DNA from: Salipaludibacillus aurantiacus
GTDB taxonomy: Bacteria; Bacillota; Bacilli; Bacillales; Salisediminibacteriaceae
Assembly (NCBI RefSeq): GCF_900111295.1
Contig: NZ_FOGT01000003.1
Coordinates: 1-64,000 of the forward strand
Length of the DNA: 64,000 nt
Direction: 5' to 3'
Shown piece after piece: positions 32,723-41,959 of this stretch (position 1 is the first letter of the stretch; each line of letters begins with the position of its first letter). The position numbers were made by a program, and so were the translations under genes. Below the pieces are notes generated by a model that was given only the letters and a program-made list of their open reading frames with translations, searched no databases and was not told the DNA's origin.

Positions 32723-33352
32723 TTACTGCTCAGGCACGACCACGATACGGGTTCCATCCACTGAGATAATTTTTACCTTTGTGTCTTCTTTAAGCCACTG
32801 ATTGTCAGCTGTCGCACTGTACAGTTTTCCATCCACTTCTATTGTGCCAATCGGCCGGAAAGGTGTTTTAGTAAGACCTGTTTTCCCAACTAAGTCCTGG
32901 TAAGTCTCATTCATAGAATTGTAACCGTGCTCCGAAGACAGTTTATCCTTAAGCAGCATTTTATCCCACATATTTCTTTTTGGGAATACCTTGGTAAATA
33001 AGTAGGAAGCTGGTGCTGCAAGAATAAAAGCCATGGCTACCAGCACCCCATAAGTTATTCCTGGCGCAGGAAGTGCGAGACCCAGCACCATAAACAGAAT
33101 ACCGATCGCAGCAATCGTTCCGTCTGTCGTTACTTTTCCATCAAAAATAATAAGAGACAAACCGATTAAATATAATACGACTACCCATAAACTGTCAGCC
33201 GCTGTTAAATGGTAAGAAAAATAAATAGCCATAATAACTATCCCAATAATTCCAAATAACCCTTTAACTCTTACCATTACCTCGCCGAATATAAACAGGG
33301 TAGCTATAAATACAACAAAAAATCCAAAAACCGAATAATCTAAAAATTCCAT
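32723..33352 (-). CDS. NfeD family membrane protein
   Basis: A 209-residue short NfeD: several membrane helices (about 8-135) and a C-terminal OB-fold domain (about 150-208: LVGKTGLTKTPFRPIGTIEVDGKLYSA). NfeD proteins act with SPFH/flotillin proteins in membrane microdomains. In B. subtilis the corresponding yqeZ or yuaF neighbours a flotillin gene (floA or floT); here none is adjacent. It lacks the long N-terminal protease domain of full-length NfeD. GAGGAGTG lies before the ATG. Confidence 0.85.
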   Translation of the reverse strand: MEFLDYSVFGFFVVFIATLFIFGEVMVRVKGLFGIIGIVIMAIYFSYHLTAADSLWVVVLYLIGLSLIIFDGKVTTDGTIAAIGILFMVLGLALPAPGITYGVLVAMAFILAAPASYLFTKVFPKRNMWDKMLLKDKLSSEHGYNSMNETYQDLVGKTGLTKTPFRPIGTIEVDGKLYSATADNQWLKEDTKVKIISVDGTRIVVVPEQ

Positions 33353-33463
33353 GAGATATTCACTCCTCTCCGGACACCTCAGTTATCTTTATTATAGCAA
33401 ATATTTTCTTATGTGTTTATTTACGTGGCATTTTTTAAAAAGTTTCAAAAAAAGGTACTAAAA

Positions 33464-33614
33464 TAGAGGCTGCATAAAAGAATAGTAATCATAAAGAAAG
33501 CCGAACAAAATTCGAAAATTTTGTTCGGCTGTTCTTTTTGAGAAAAGGAGTGATTTCAGGACGCCAGGTGGCCGCTTGCCCAGGGGTTTGCCTTTAGTTT
33601 TATCCCAGCCTCTA
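33464..33614. mobile_element. MITE-like element with 9-base terminal inverted repeats
   Basis: A 151-base non-coding stretch bounded by TAGAGGCTG (33464-33472) and its perfect inverse CAGCCTCTA (33606-33614). Inside is a perfect 14-base stem AGCCGAACAAAATT/AATTTTGTTCGGCT with a 4-base loop (33499-33530) and a T run, likely acting as the terminator for the DUF1002 gene. The right end GAGGCTGGGATAAAAC (minus strand) recurs as GAGGCTGGGACAAAAC at 55888, and as GAGGCTGG at 38955. Confidence 0.6.
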
Positions 33615-33633
33615 AACTCTCCCTTTTCAGGAA

Positions 33634-34515
33634 TTAATTCGAGGAACTGAACCATCCGCGCAGGGTGTCAATTAAACTGTTAAAGAAATCAAGGATTGAC
33701 TGAATTAACCCCTGTCCTTCTTCACTGTTTAAAAAATCTCCGATATTATCGCGGATGTGGCTAATTTGGTTTTGTACCTGGTCCCAGTCTATATTAAGGT
33801 TTTTCATCCGTTCAAATAAGGAAACCAGTCCATTTAATTCTTCATCTGTCAGGGTCATCCCCAGCTCATTGGCAACCCGTTGAATTAAGCTGCGTAAATC
33901 TTCTTCTGTCTCAACGTCTTCTTCAGAAATGGCTTCTTTAATCCGGGCCATCAGCTCTGTTGCCTGTTCTACCCCATATTCCTCCCCAAGTTCAGCTGTC
34001 TTGACAAGTTCTTCATTCGCTACTTGTTTCTGCTCTTCAGGAATAACCTCATCTGTTGAAGCTTCATAAGCTTTTATTAAACCGGTAAGAGCTCCCGTTC
34101 CGGAGACTTCAAACGGAGCAGTTACATAAATATCAGCATCTTTCACCCCGGCTGTTATCAAAGCATTTGCATACATTCCTTCAGAAACCCAGTTAATCTT
34201 ATTCGTTTCTACATCTATGCCGCGTCCTTCTTCCAATATCGTGATTTTAGAAGAAGACAAAGCATTGCTGCCGATGACTGCTGCACTAATGTAGTCGCCA
34301 AGGTACTCGTGCTCTTCTTCATTTGATACCGTGACAATAAGAACATCATTTTCATCCACATTCATCTCATTTAAGAGAGATTCACGCTGCTGCGGAGATA
34401 AGTCTTCCCCTAATGTGACAATTTCATCGCCTGGAGCCGCATCCGCAAAGCTGACTGATACGAGAAGCATCCACGCTGCCAACGTAGCAATAAATATTTT
34501 ATATAAGTTTTTCAT
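33634..34515 (-). CDS. DUF1002 exported protein (YpuA-like)
   Basis: A 293-residue secreted protein: signal peptide (MKNLYKIFIATLAAWMLLVSVSFA, cleavage after ADA), then the DUF1002 region (SGTGALTGLIKAYEA, QVANEELVKTAELGEEYG). B. subtilis YpuA, linked to cell-envelope stress, is the closest named relative. Helical, acidic. The longer frame to 34593 has no ribosome site; the ATG at 34515 follows AGAGGTAGG. It lies downstream of an MFS transporter gene (89-base gap). Confidence 0.85.
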   Translation of the reverse strand: MKNLYKIFIATLAAWMLLVSVSFADAAPGDEIVTLGEDLSPQQRESLLNEMNVDENDVLIVTVSNEEEHEYLGDYISAAVIGSNALSSSKITILEEGRGIDVETNKINWVSEGMYANALITAGVKDADIYVTAPFEVSGTGALTGLIKAYEASTDEVIPEEQKQVANEELVKTAELGEEYGVEQATELMARIKEAISEEDVETEEDLRSLIQRVANELGMTLTDEELNGLVSLFERMKNLNIDWDQVQNQISHIRDNIGDFLNSEEGQGLIQSILDFFNSLIDTLRGWFSSSN

Positions 34516-34604
34516 TTTCCTACCTCTTTTCATTTCTAAATTGCTCAACTTATAAACAGAAAACACTATTGGGAGAAAAAAAGAAAGGGACAAAAGAGCT
34601 AAAT

Positions 34605-35819
34605 TTATCTTCCCGGCTCAGCCTGCCATAACGTGTTCTTCTTTAATTCATTCTTTACTAAAATGACCCTCACCCCTGCCACTGTCAAAATGGAAAAAGC
34701 AAACATCAGTCCCTCTTCATACATCCAGATTGCAAACAACGGAGGGCCAGCAGCCACGCCCGTAAAACGAATCATACTGTAAAAAGAAAGAATGACATCT
34801 CTATCTTTCTTTAAGACGTTTTCAGTTATCAAAAGGTTACAGCAAACTAAAAATATTCCTGAAGCTATTGAAAAGAGTATCATTATGGTTACTAAAGCTG
34901 TCAGCGATTGGTGAAATAAGCCTCCAGTTAGAACAGAAACCGAGAGCACGGCGCTCACGTTAAGTAGTAAAGAGCTGCTGAAAATCCTGCCTTTTAAGTA
35001 TTTTCCTGTCAGCCATGAGGCGGCGGTCATAGCAATGAGAGGCAGAGAAAATAATACGGCTTTAACTATCCCATCAATTCCGTAGATCCATTCTAATTTA
35101 TATGAGAAAAATGTCAGCATTCCAAACAGAAGGCACATTGTGACTCCTCCTAATATCAAATAAGGGAATACTTTCTTGAATGCTGTAAAAATTTTTCGGT
35201 TGGCAAGTCCGTTAAATTCCCTAAGAGGCAGACTCTTTTTTATTCTTTTTTGCCCTCGAATATTAAGCGTTATGAGAAAAGCTGACAGGGCTGCCAGACT
35301 TAAATAGATGAAAAACAGCCAGTTTCCGCCTAGCTGAACAGCAAGAATTGCTGCAAATGGGCTAGCTGCTTTAGCCAGTCCGTTAAATACTTCAATAAGT
35401 CCCAGCACTCCCGGGCGAAGCTCTTTAGAAAATATATCACCTGTAAACATAAATGGAAGCGGGGCGATAAACCCTGCTCCTATCCCCTGGCATACTCTTC
35501 CTGCCAGGAGAACAGTAAAGGCAGCACTTGAAAAAAATTCCAAACTGGAAAGGACAGCGAGGACACAGCCGAAACTGACAAACATCAAAGCAGCAAAAGC
35601 AAGACCTTTTTTTCCAAAAAAACGTGCAACATAGCCGGTTAAAGGAATGACAGCAGCTGCAGCTAAAGAAAAAGCAGTCAATATCAACCCCGCTTTCGAA
35701 GAGGAAAGGTCCCATTGAATTTGCATATCCGGCAGCACAGGCACAAACATGGAGTTGCCAAAGATCATTATAAAAGTTAACGAACCGATTGCCATAACTT
35801 TTCCCTTGTAATTATTCAA
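34605..35819 (-). CDS. MFS transporter (drug:H+ antiporter-like)
   Basis: A 404-residue transporter with twelve membrane helices. Motif A-like GYVARFFGKKGLAF follows helix 2, and RVCQGIGAGFIAP in helix 4/5 is typical of DHA1 efflux carriers. The frame is open to 35867; the most probable start is a TTG at 35819, because AGAGGAG stands 7 bases upstream of it, whereas earlier codons have no site and are highly charged. The substrate is not known. Divergent from yqfZ by 40-90 bases. Confidence 0.85.
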   Translation of the reverse strand: MNNYKGKVMAIGSLTFIMIFGNSMFVPVLPDMQIQWDLSSSKAGLILTAFSLAAAAVIPLTGYVARFFGKKGLAFAALMFVSFGCVLAVLSSLEFFSSAAFTVLLAGRVCQGIGAGFIAPLPFMFTGDIFSKELRPGVLGLIEVFNGLAKAASPFAAILAVQLGGNWLFFIYLSLAALSAFLITLNIRGQKRIKKSLPLREFNGLANRKIFTAFKKVFPYLILGGVTMCLLFGMLTFFSYKLEWIYGIDGIVKAVLFSLPLIAMTAASWLTGKYLKGRIFSSSLLLNVSAVLSVSVLTGGLFHQSLTALVTIMILFSIASGIFLVCCNLLITENVLKKDRDVILSFYSMIRFTGVAAGPPLFAIWMYEEGLMFAFSILTVAGVRVILVKNELKKNTLWQAEPGR

Positions 35820-35908
35820 GAGCTTTCTCCTCTCCCTCGTAAATGTGTCATATACGCTGGTAGACAAACATATAGTAAAGTAGACAATAATAGAAACGGG
35901 GAATAGAT

Positions 35909-36295
35909 ATGCGGCCTATAATATTGTTAGTTATCCTAATTATAGTTATAGTCAGTGTGAGAATTGATTTGACTTCAGGAACCATCCCATTCCAGCAATC
36001 AGCCGGGATGGAGGAAACAGGAGAGATGAACGATAAGTATTCGGATCCGCCGGAAGAATTGGAAGAACCGGAAGAACCCTCTTCCCCTCTTCCTTATCAG
36101 GAAGTTATTGTGGAACCCGGCCAGACAGTTTACGGGGTTGTCCAGAGACTGCACGGGGAGGAACTATTCAACATTCCCCTCCACGAAGTTTTAGAAGATT
36201 TTGAAGCTTTAAATCCCGACATCTCACCGCACCATTTACTGGCTGGCGAAACTTATAAATTCCCTCTTTACGAAACGGAACCCCCGAATAGTTAA
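35909..36295 (+). CDS. yqfZ: LysM-like exported protein YqfZ
   Basis: A 128-residue protein with an N-terminal membrane anchor (about 3-18), an acidic Pro/Glu linker (about 40-62) and a C-terminal LysM-like domain (EVIVEPGQTVYGVVQRL, NPDISPHHLLAGETYKFPLY). LysM domains bind peptidoglycan. In B. subtilis yqfZ is likewise just upstream of ispG (yqfY), supporting the name. GGGGAAT precedes the ATG. Confidence 0.8.
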   Translation: MRPIILLVILIIVIVSVRIDLTSGTIPFQQSAGMEETGEMNDKYSDPPEELEEPEEPSSPLPYQEVIVEPGQTVYGVVQRLHGEELFNIPLHEVLEDFEALNPDISPHHLLAGETYKFPLYETEPPNS

Positions 36296-36301
36296 TAGTC
36301 C

Positions 36302-36331
36302 TTGCCACAATTGTCCCCTGATTGTTACAAT
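36302..36331 (+). promoter_or_regulatory. Probable sigmaA promoter of ispG
   Basis: TTGCCA (36302-36307), 18 bases, TACAAT (36326-36331); 75 bases before the start codon. Confidence 0.55.
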
Positions 36332-36405
36332 GTAATACGATGAAAGAAACCATCGTGAAGATTAATTGAGACAAGTAAAATCAAAGCTGACTAAAGGGGC
36401 GATTA

Positions 36406-37515
36406 ATGGTGACCCAGAGAACTCATAGAAAAGATACACGGCCTGTTAAAGTAGGGCCAATAACAATAGGCGGAAATGACGAGGTCATTATCCAGAGTAT
36501 GACAATGTCAAAAACGCATGATGTTGAAGCAACTGTTAATGAAATTAACCGGCTGGAAGAGGCAGGCTGCCAAATTGTTCGTGTAGCATGCCCTGAAATG
36601 AAGGATGCTGAAGCGATTTCTGAAATAAAAAAGCAGATTAATATCCCGCTGGTTGTTGACATTCACTTTGACTATAAACTGGCTCTAAAAGCGATTGAAG
36701 GCGGCGCAGACAAAATCAGGATTAACCCAGGGAATATCGGCCGCCGGGAAAAAGTAGAAGCAGTTGTTAATGCAGCCAAGGAAAAAGGCATTCCAATTAG
36801 AATAGGAGTCAATGCCGGTTCACTTGAAAAGCGTATATTGGACAAGTACGGATACCCTACAGCTGATGGCATGGTGGAAAGTGCCTTACATCATATAAAA
36901 ATTTTAGAAGATCTCGATTTCCATGACATTATTGTCTCTATGAAAGCGTCAGATGTCCGCTTAGCAGTAGAAGCGTATGAAAAAGCGTCTCAAGCTTTCG
37001 ATTACCCTCTGCACCTCGGAATCACTGAGTCAGGCACCTTATTTGCCGGTACCATTAAAAGTTCTGCCGGACTCGGTATTCTGCTTGATAAAGGCATCGG
37101 AAATACAGTCAGAATTTCTTTAAGCGCTGATCCGGTAGAAGAAGTGAAAGTAGCCAAAGAACTGCTGAAAACTTTTGGACTGGCTGCCAATGCTGCTACA
37201 TTGATCTCCTGCCCAACGTGCGGAAGAATTGAAATTGACCTGATCAGCATTGCGAATGAAGTGGAAGAGTATATTCAAAAGATTAATGCACCAATAAAAG
37301 TGTCAGTCCTGGGATGTGCAGTAAATGGACCAGGAGAGGCAAAAGAAGCCGACATAGGTATCGCGGGCGCCCGGGGAGAAGGCCTTCTCTTCAGGAAAGG
37401 CAAAACAATCCGAAAAGTACCTGAAGAATCAATGGTTGAAGAGCTGAAAAAAGAAATTGACAAACTTGCTGCTGAACATGAAGAAAAACAAAAGCAGGAG
37501 CAGGAAAAAGTATAA
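36406..37515 (+). CDS. ispG: 4-hydroxy-3-methylbut-2-enyl-diphosphate synthase IspG
   Basis: IspG (GcpE, YqfY) is the penultimate enzyme of the methylerythritol-phosphate isoprenoid pathway and uses a [4Fe-4S] cluster. The 369-residue protein has the TIM-barrel start [18 protein letters not shown], and the cluster cysteines C269 and C272 (SCPTCGR) and C304 ([11 protein letters not shown]). The start ATG at 36406 follows AAAGGGGCG. A lysine/glutamate-rich tail ends the protein. It has its own promoter and a strong terminator. IspH, the last enzyme, lies at 54888. Confidence 0.96.
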   Translation: MVTQRTHRKDTRPVKVGPITIGGNDEVIIQSMTMSKTHDVEATVNEINRLEEAGCQIVRVACPEMKDAEAISEIKKQINIPLVVDIHFDYKLALKAIEGGADKIRINPGNIGRREKVEAVVNAAKEKGIPIRIGVNAGSLEKRILDKYGYPTADGMVESALHHIKILEDLDFHDIIVSMKASDVRLAVEAYEKASQAFDYPLHLGITESGTLFAGTIKSSAGLGILLDKGIGNTVRISLSADPVEEVKVAKELLKTFGLAANAATLISCPTCGRIEIDLISIANEVEEYIQKINAPIKVSVLGCAVNGPGEAKEADIGIAGARGEGLLFRKGKTIRKVPEESMVEELKKEIDKLAAEHEEKQKQEQEKV

Positions 37516-37545
37516 AAAGCGAAGGGGCATTCCCCTTCGCTTTTT
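37515..37545. terminator. Bidirectional terminator between ispG and yqfX
   Basis: AAAAAGCGAAGGGG, four bases, CCCCTTCGCTTTTT; perfect 14-base stem, overlapping the last base of ispG's stop and the last of yqfX. Confidence 0.93.
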
Positions 37546-37982
37546 CATGAGACAAATGGAGCAAAGAACACACTCATCACTAAAGTAAAAGCTCCGATGG
37601 CAATTGCGGTATAACCCAGCCCGCGTTGCTCCCTTCTTACAGCAACAGCCCCTAAAATAATACCTGTAACTGAAAAAATCAGAGGCAGGAAGAATAGGGA
37701 AACAAGTGAAAATGCGATTCCGAGTGACCCGACTCCTCTTCCTTGAGTTTGGGTTTCTTCTTCCTCACCAGTTTCTCTTTCCGTACGAGGCTCACTTTCA
37801 ATTTCTCTTGTCCTGTCTGATGTGACTTCAATTGGACCCCGTCCTCCTGCCAAACCTGGATTTGGAGTGAATTCTGAGGCCGTTTCTTCCCGGAATTCAT
37901 TGTCATCTTCACGGGGAAGCGGATTCTCTTCCGCTCCCTGAAACGATCGATCGTCATTGTAGTTATTTCTGTCGTCGTGCAT
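37545..37982 (-). CDS. yqfX: YqfX-like membrane protein
   Basis: A 145-residue protein with a long, highly charged, disordered cytoplasmic N-terminus (1-80) and a DUF4190-like C-terminus containing two membrane helices (GSLGIAFSLVSLFFLPLIFSVTG, then GYTAIAIGAFTLVMSVFF). B. subtilis yqfX lies next to ispG (yqfY) in the same orientation, convergent. Function unknown. AGGGGAGGG precedes the ATG. Confidence 0.8.
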   Translation of the reverse strand: MHDDRNNYNDDRSFQGAEENPLPREDDNEFREETASEFTPNPGLAGGRGPIEVTSDRTREIESEPRTERETGEEEETQTQGRGVGSLGIAFSLVSLFFLPLIFSVTGIILGAVAVRREQRGLGYTAIAIGAFTLVMSVFFAPFVS

Positions 37983-38088
37983 TTTATACCCTCCCCTTCT
38001 AATACAAGGCTGTACAAATAGTATGAGTATGAGACAATAAAAGCATAAGAGGAAACATTAAACATTTGGTAAAAGGTGTGAATAAATC

Positions 38089-38652
38089 ATGGGAAAATAC
38101 AGGTTTGGAATTGATATCGACGGAACAGTGACAGATCCTGCCACTTTCCTTCCATATTTAAATAAACATTTTAATAAGGATTTAACGATCGAGGATATTG
38201 TAGAATACGATTTAACTGGTGTTTTAGGAGTCAGTGAAAAAGAGCTGTGGAAATGGATGCAGGTACACGAGCCTTCTATTTACAAACAGGCGGACCTTGC
38301 CAAGTTTGTAAAAGAAATATTGGAAGAATGGAAAAAACAATACGAGCTGTTTTATATTAGCGCGAGGCCAAAGCATGTCCACGAACTGACAATTAACTGG
38401 TTTCATGAAAACACAGTCCCTTACGACCATATAGAACTTCTCGGACAGCACAATAAACTGGAAGCCGTAAAAAAACATCAGCTTGATCTTTTTTTTGAGG
38501 ATAAACATGACAATGCGTGTAATATAGCAGAAGATGCCCAAATTCCGGTTATCTTAATGGATACGCCATACAATCAGGCGCCCGTGCCCGACAATGTTTA
38601 CCGGGCTTCCCATTGGAATCAGGCTAAACAAATTGTAGAAAAGCTGTTTTAA
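38089..38652 (+). CDS. yqfW: YqfW, 5'-nucleotidase-like HAD phosphatase
   Basis: A 187-residue HAD-fold phosphatase: motif I FGIDIDGTVTDP near the N-terminus, motif II ISARP and motif III/IV LFFEDKHDNA. This resembles the 5'(3')-deoxyribonucleotidase group (PF06941). Substrates in Bacillus are not known. Its position between yqfX and zur matches B. subtilis yqfW. AAAGGTGTG precedes the ATG. Confidence 0.85.
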   Translation: MGKYRFGIDIDGTVTDPATFLPYLNKHFNKDLTIEDIVEYDLTGVLGVSEKELWKWMQVHEPSIYKQADLAKFVKEILEEWKKQYELFYISARPKHVHELTINWFHENTVPYDHIELLGQHNKLEAVKKHQLDLFFEDKHDNACNIAEDAQIPVILMDTPYNQAPVPDNVYRASHWNQAKQIVEKLF

Positions 38653-38702
38653 AAGCCTCAGCCTGCTGAATTTGATCCCTAAATAAGACGGATGTTCAAG
38701 GT

Positions 38703-38908
38703 TGATTGAAGAACGAAAGGCGGCGACTCCTGTGGGACGAGCGCAGTCTGAAAATCCATTCTGCCGATGCTTCGCCGAGTCAGAATGAGTTGAAGACAAG
38801 CCCACGCTTGTACCCATTAGGGGGGAAGCGCCCGCCAGTAGTGATGAAACGTGAGATATCTTACTTTTCTTTTAAAAAAGGCTGATGAGAATACTTTCTC
38901 ATCAGCCT
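38703..38908 (+). repeat. Long intergenic repeat, copy 1
   Basis: Shares ordered blocks with 46002-46222: TGATTGAAGAACGAAAGGC, GGCGACTCC, TGAAAATCCATTCTG, GTTGAAGACAAG, GTGAGATATCTTACTTTTCTTT and a terminal hairpin AGGCTGATGAGA/TCTCATCAGCCT (38879-38908). The terminal hairpins differ in sequence but keep pairing (compensatory changes), which suggests selection for the structure. Non-coding. Confidence 0.75.
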
Positions 38909-38962
38909 GTAGCACTCATTAATGTGAGAGCCATTTTTATTTACTGGATTAGGGCCAGCCTC
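38909..38962 (-). repeat. GAGGCTGG module of the dispersed repeat family
   Basis: Read on the minus strand it begins GAGGCTGG, then CCAGTAAATAA and AATGGCTCTCAC, matching the first 50 bases of the element at 55888. It sits directly against the long repeat copy. Confidence 0.6.
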
Positions 38963-38973
38963 TTATTTTTAAC

Positions 38974-39390
38974 TTATGATTCCTGGCATTCATTACAATA
39001 TCCGTAAACTTCGAATTTATGGCCGGTAACAGCAAATCCTTCCGCAGAAACAGGTGATACATCCATCGGGCATTTTTCTATATGTCTCGTCTTCCCGCAT
39101 TCAAGACAAATTAAATGATGATGATGGTGGTCTGTTGAACACGTAAACCGGAATTTCTTTTCACCGGCAAGTTCTGTCGTTTCTAATATTCCCAAATCAG
39201 AGAAAAGGGAGAGATTCCGGTAAATGGTATCAAAGCTTAAGCCTTTATATTTATCTTTGAGGGCTTCGAGCACATCCTTTGCGGCTAAATACCTGCTCTC
39301 ATCTTTAAAAAGCTGAAGCATATCCATCCGCTTGTCTGTGTACTTGTATCCTTCCTCTTTAAGTTTTTCCATTGCCTTGTCCACATTCAT
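38974..39390 (-). CDS. zur: Zinc uptake regulator Zur (Fur family)
   Basis: Zur represses zinc uptake genes when zinc is plentiful. The 138-residue protein has the Fur-type winged helix (YKYTDKRMDMLQLF, LSFDTIYRNLSLF), the regulatory His-rich stretch DHHHHHLIC and two structural CxxC pairs (C95/C98 and C132/C135). B. subtilis Zur (YqfV) lies at the corresponding place. It is the last gene of the operon with the zinc ABC transporter, 12 bases after the second permease, so it probably controls its own operon through the operator at 41960. Confidence 0.93.
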   Translation of the reverse strand: MNVDKAMEKLKEEGYKYTDKRMDMLQLFKDESRYLAAKDVLEALKDKYKGLSFDTIYRNLSLFSDLGILETTELAGEKKFRFTCSTDHHHHHLICLECGKTRHIEKCPMDVSPVSAEGFAVTGHKFEVYGYCNECQES

Positions 39391-39402
39391 AATTAGTCCC
39401 TC

Positions 39403-40272
39403 CTAAGACTGACTTAGACGAAATCCTGAGGTATATCGTGTTATTTTTTTTATAAGCATGGTCAAAATTAATAAAAAGACACCCGTGACCACAATCATTC
39501 CTCCGGTGGCTATGTTTAAATAAATGGATAACATAACTCCTCCCAGAACTGACAGTTCACCTATAAGAATACCAATTAGCACAACTTGGCGAAAGCTTTT
39601 AGCAAACTGAATGCTGGCAGCCACTGGAAGAGTCACCATGGCTCCTACTAACAAAATCCCAATGACCTTCATAGACATTGATATCACGAGTGCTATTAAA
39701 ACAGCAAATAAAAAATTCATCTTTCTGACTGAAATACCTGATGTGGCTGCGAATTCCTGATCAAATGAAATGGACAGCAGTTCCTTATAAAACATCCCGA
39801 GGAGCACAAGCATTATAACTCCCGTGAAAAAAATAAAACCTAAATCTGCAAGGGATACTGTTACGATGCTTCCGAATAAAAAATTGAACCATTCGGTCGT
39901 ATTACTCGGCGTGACACTGATCAGAATAGCACTTAATCCGATCCCCGAAGATAAAATAATCGGGATGGCAAGCTCCTGAAAGTGTTTATAAATTTGCCTT
40001 AATTTTTCAACAAGAAGAGAACCTGCCAAAGAAAATAAAAGCCCGGTATACAAGGGATTTATAAATCCTAAATAAACGACACTCTGGCTTAAAAAAACAC
40101 CGGCTGCGATACCTGTTAACGTAATATGGGACAATCCTTCAGAAATGATGGTCATCCTTCTTACGAGGAGAAATGATCCAATTACAGGGCAGATCAAACC
40201 AATAATCAGACCGGCTATGATACCCCTTTCCAAAAATGTTAGCTGTTGCAATAATTCTATCATTTTTCCCAC
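39403..40272 (-). CDS. Zinc ABC transporter permease, second copy
   Basis: A 289-residue ABC-3-type permease (PF00950) with about eight membrane helices. It shares SEGLSHITLTGIAAGVFL, ELAIPIILSSGIGLSAILIS and VIGILLVGAMVTLPVA with the upstream permease gene, showing an old tandem duplication. The two could form a heterodimer instead of the usual homodimer. It follows the first permease gene by 11 bases and precedes zur by 12. No substrate-binding protein gene is nearby. Confidence 0.88.
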   Translation of the reverse strand: MGKMIELLQQLTFLERGIIAGLIIGLICPVIGSFLLVRRMTIISEGLSHITLTGIAAGVFLSQSVVYLGFINPLYTGLLFSLAGSLLVEKLRQIYKHFQELAIPIILSSGIGLSAILISVTPSNTTEWFNFLFGSIVTVSLADLGFIFFTGVIMLVLLGMFYKELLSISFDQEFAATSGISVRKMNFLFAVLIALVISMSMKVIGILLVGAMVTLPVAASIQFAKSFRQVVLIGILIGELSVLGGVMLSIYLNIATGGMIVVTGVFLLILTMLIKKITRYTSGFRLSQS

Positions 40273-40283
40273 CTAATTCTTTG

Positions 40284-41117
40284 TCACATAGACTGCTTTT
40301 TCGTCAAAATGATCGTTCCGATTAACAAAAGAACATTCGCCATTACAATCGTACCGCCTGGCGCCAGATCAAGGTGGAAGGCACTCACCAGCCCCGCAAC
40401 GACCGAAATTTCTCCAAACAGCACAGCGTAAAAGAACAGCTGCTTAAATCCCCTTGCAAGTCTCATAGCGCATGCAACCGGCAATGTCATTAAAGCGGAT
40501 ACGAGAAGGATACCGACTATCTGCATGGAAATGCCTATTACAAGAGCAACCATAACCATAAAGAGAAAATGAAGCGGCATTTTAGGGATCCCGGCGATCA
40601 CAGCCTGTTCTTCATCAAAACTCAAAAAAAACAGTTCTTTATAAAAGAGTATAATAAGACCGGTGACCACTGCCGTTAAACTTACTACAACGTAAAAATC
40701 TGTCTGGTTTATAGCGACTACACTTCCAAATAAATAATTAAACAGATCGTTATTAAAGCCGTCAGCAAGAGAAATAAATACTACCCCCAGCCCTATTCCG
40801 GCTGATAAAATAATTGGAATAGCCAGTTCTTTATAGAACCTGTAAACAAACCTTAATCTTTCAATAAGAAGTGAGCCGCCGACTGAAAAGATCATTCCCA
40901 TGTAGACCGGGTTTAAAGCTGAAAAAAACGTCACATGTCTCCCAAGCAGCATGCTGAAAGCAATTCCTGTTAATGTAATATGGGATAAAGCATCAGCCAT
41001 AAGGGACAATCGCCGGACCACAAGAAATACACCTAAAAAAGGAGCGAGAAATCCAATCATTAACCCAGTAAAAAGAGAATAACGTAAAAAATCATATTGG
41101 AAAAAAACGTCTATCAT
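40284..41117 (-). CDS. znuB: Zinc ABC transporter permease, first copy (ZnuB)
   Basis: A 277-residue ABC-3 family permease (PF00950) with about eight membrane helices, containing LMADALSHITLTGIAFSML, ELAIPIILSAGIGLGVVFIS and VGILLVSALMTLPVACA. The ATG overlaps the znuC stop by 4 bases, so the two are translationally coupled, as is usual for ATPase-permease pairs. A paralogous permease gene follows. The zinc assignment rests on the linked zur gene, the Zur-like operator and the His-rich tail of the ATPase. Confidence 0.9.
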   Translation of the reverse strand: MIDVFFQYDFLRYSLFTGLMIGFLAPFLGVFLVVRRLSLMADALSHITLTGIAFSMLLGRHVTFFSALNPVYMGMIFSVGGSLLIERLRFVYRFYKELAIPIILSAGIGLGVVFISLADGFNNDLFNYLFGSVVAINQTDFYVVVSLTAVVTGLIILFYKELFFLSFDEEQAVIAGIPKMPLHFLFMVMVALVIGISMQIVGILLVSALMTLPVACAMRLARGFKQLFFYAVLFGEISVVAGLVSAFHLDLAPGGTIVMANVLLLIGTIILTKKQSM

Positions 41118-41938
41118 TCCTGTCCTCTCCCTGCGTCGTCATGATCATGGTGGTGATGGTGGTGTCCATGGTCATGATTATGCTCGAGAAGATTTACTTC
41201 ATGGCCATACATAGCTGTCATCATTTCTTCTTTATTGTCTTCAAACACATGCTTATCTCCATGGAAGTGCAGGCACTTATTCAGGCAGGCAACATCTGTC
41301 ACGTATTCAGACATTGCACCGATATCATGTGTAACAAGAATAAGGGTCATTCCCTTCTCATTGTTAAGCTCTCTGAGCATGGTATAAAAGTTGCTTACTG
41401 ATTTTGCATCGACACCCACCGTTGGCTCGTCCAGAATAAGGATAGCAGGATCGCTGACTAATGCCCTCGCTATAAATACCCGCTGCTGCTGCCCTCCTGA
41501 CAGCTGTCCGATATTCGCCTGAGTATAATCTTCCATACCGACTTGGGCAATCGCTTCCCTAACCTTTTCCTTATGCTTTTTTCTTAAAAAGCGAAAGAGC
41601 CCTACTTTTCCATAAAGCCCCATTGACACTACTTCAAAAACAGTAGCCGGGAACCCGCTGTTAAAACTGTTTGCCTTTTGTGAGACAAAACCAATCTCAC
41701 TCCATTTGTCAAATTTTTTTACCGGAACGCCATTTAGTTTAACAGCTCCTTTATCTGGTGTAAGAAGCCCTAATATACACTTAATAAGAGTAGATTTCCC
41801 CGAGCCGTTAGGACCTACCAGCCCAAGAAAAGAGCCATGGGGAACCTTTAGGCTGATGTCTTCTAAAACGTTCTGGTTTCTGTAAGCAAACGAAAGGTTT
41901 TCTATTTCCACAGCTGGTGTGTTTGTATGGGTGTTCAT
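41114..41938 (-). CDS. znuC: Zinc ABC transporter ATP-binding protein ZnuC with His-rich tail
   Basis: A 274-residue ABC ATPase: Walker A GPNGSGKST (42-50), Q-loop SQKANSF, signature LSGGQQQR, Walker B ILILDEPTVGVD, switch His in VTHDIG. The last 20 residues contain eleven histidines interspersed with aspartates (ending DDAGRGQE), a likely zinc-storing or sensing tail as in other ZnuC proteins. It heads the operon znuC-znuB-permease2-zur. The Zur-like operator lies 22-42 bases upstream. Confidence 0.93.
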   Translation of the reverse strand: MNTHTNTPAVEIENLSFAYRNQNVLEDISLKVPHGSFLGLVGPNGSGKSTLIKCILGLLTPDKGAVKLNGVPVKKFDKWSEIGFVSQKANSFNSGFPATVFEVVSMGLYGKVGLFRFLRKKHKEKVREAIAQVGMEDYTQANIGQLSGGQQQRVFIARALVSDPAILILDEPTVGVDAKSVSNFYTMLRELNNEKGMTLILVTHDIGAMSEYVTDVACLNKCLHFHGDKHVFEDNKEEMMTAMYGHEVNLLEHNHDHGHHHHHHDHDDAGRGQE

Positions 41939-41959
41939 GACTGATCCCTCATTAAAATT

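Noticed and set aside
33458-33655. Minus-strand frame of 65 codons
   Set aside because: Lies within the MITE-like element and its hairpin; no ribosome site.
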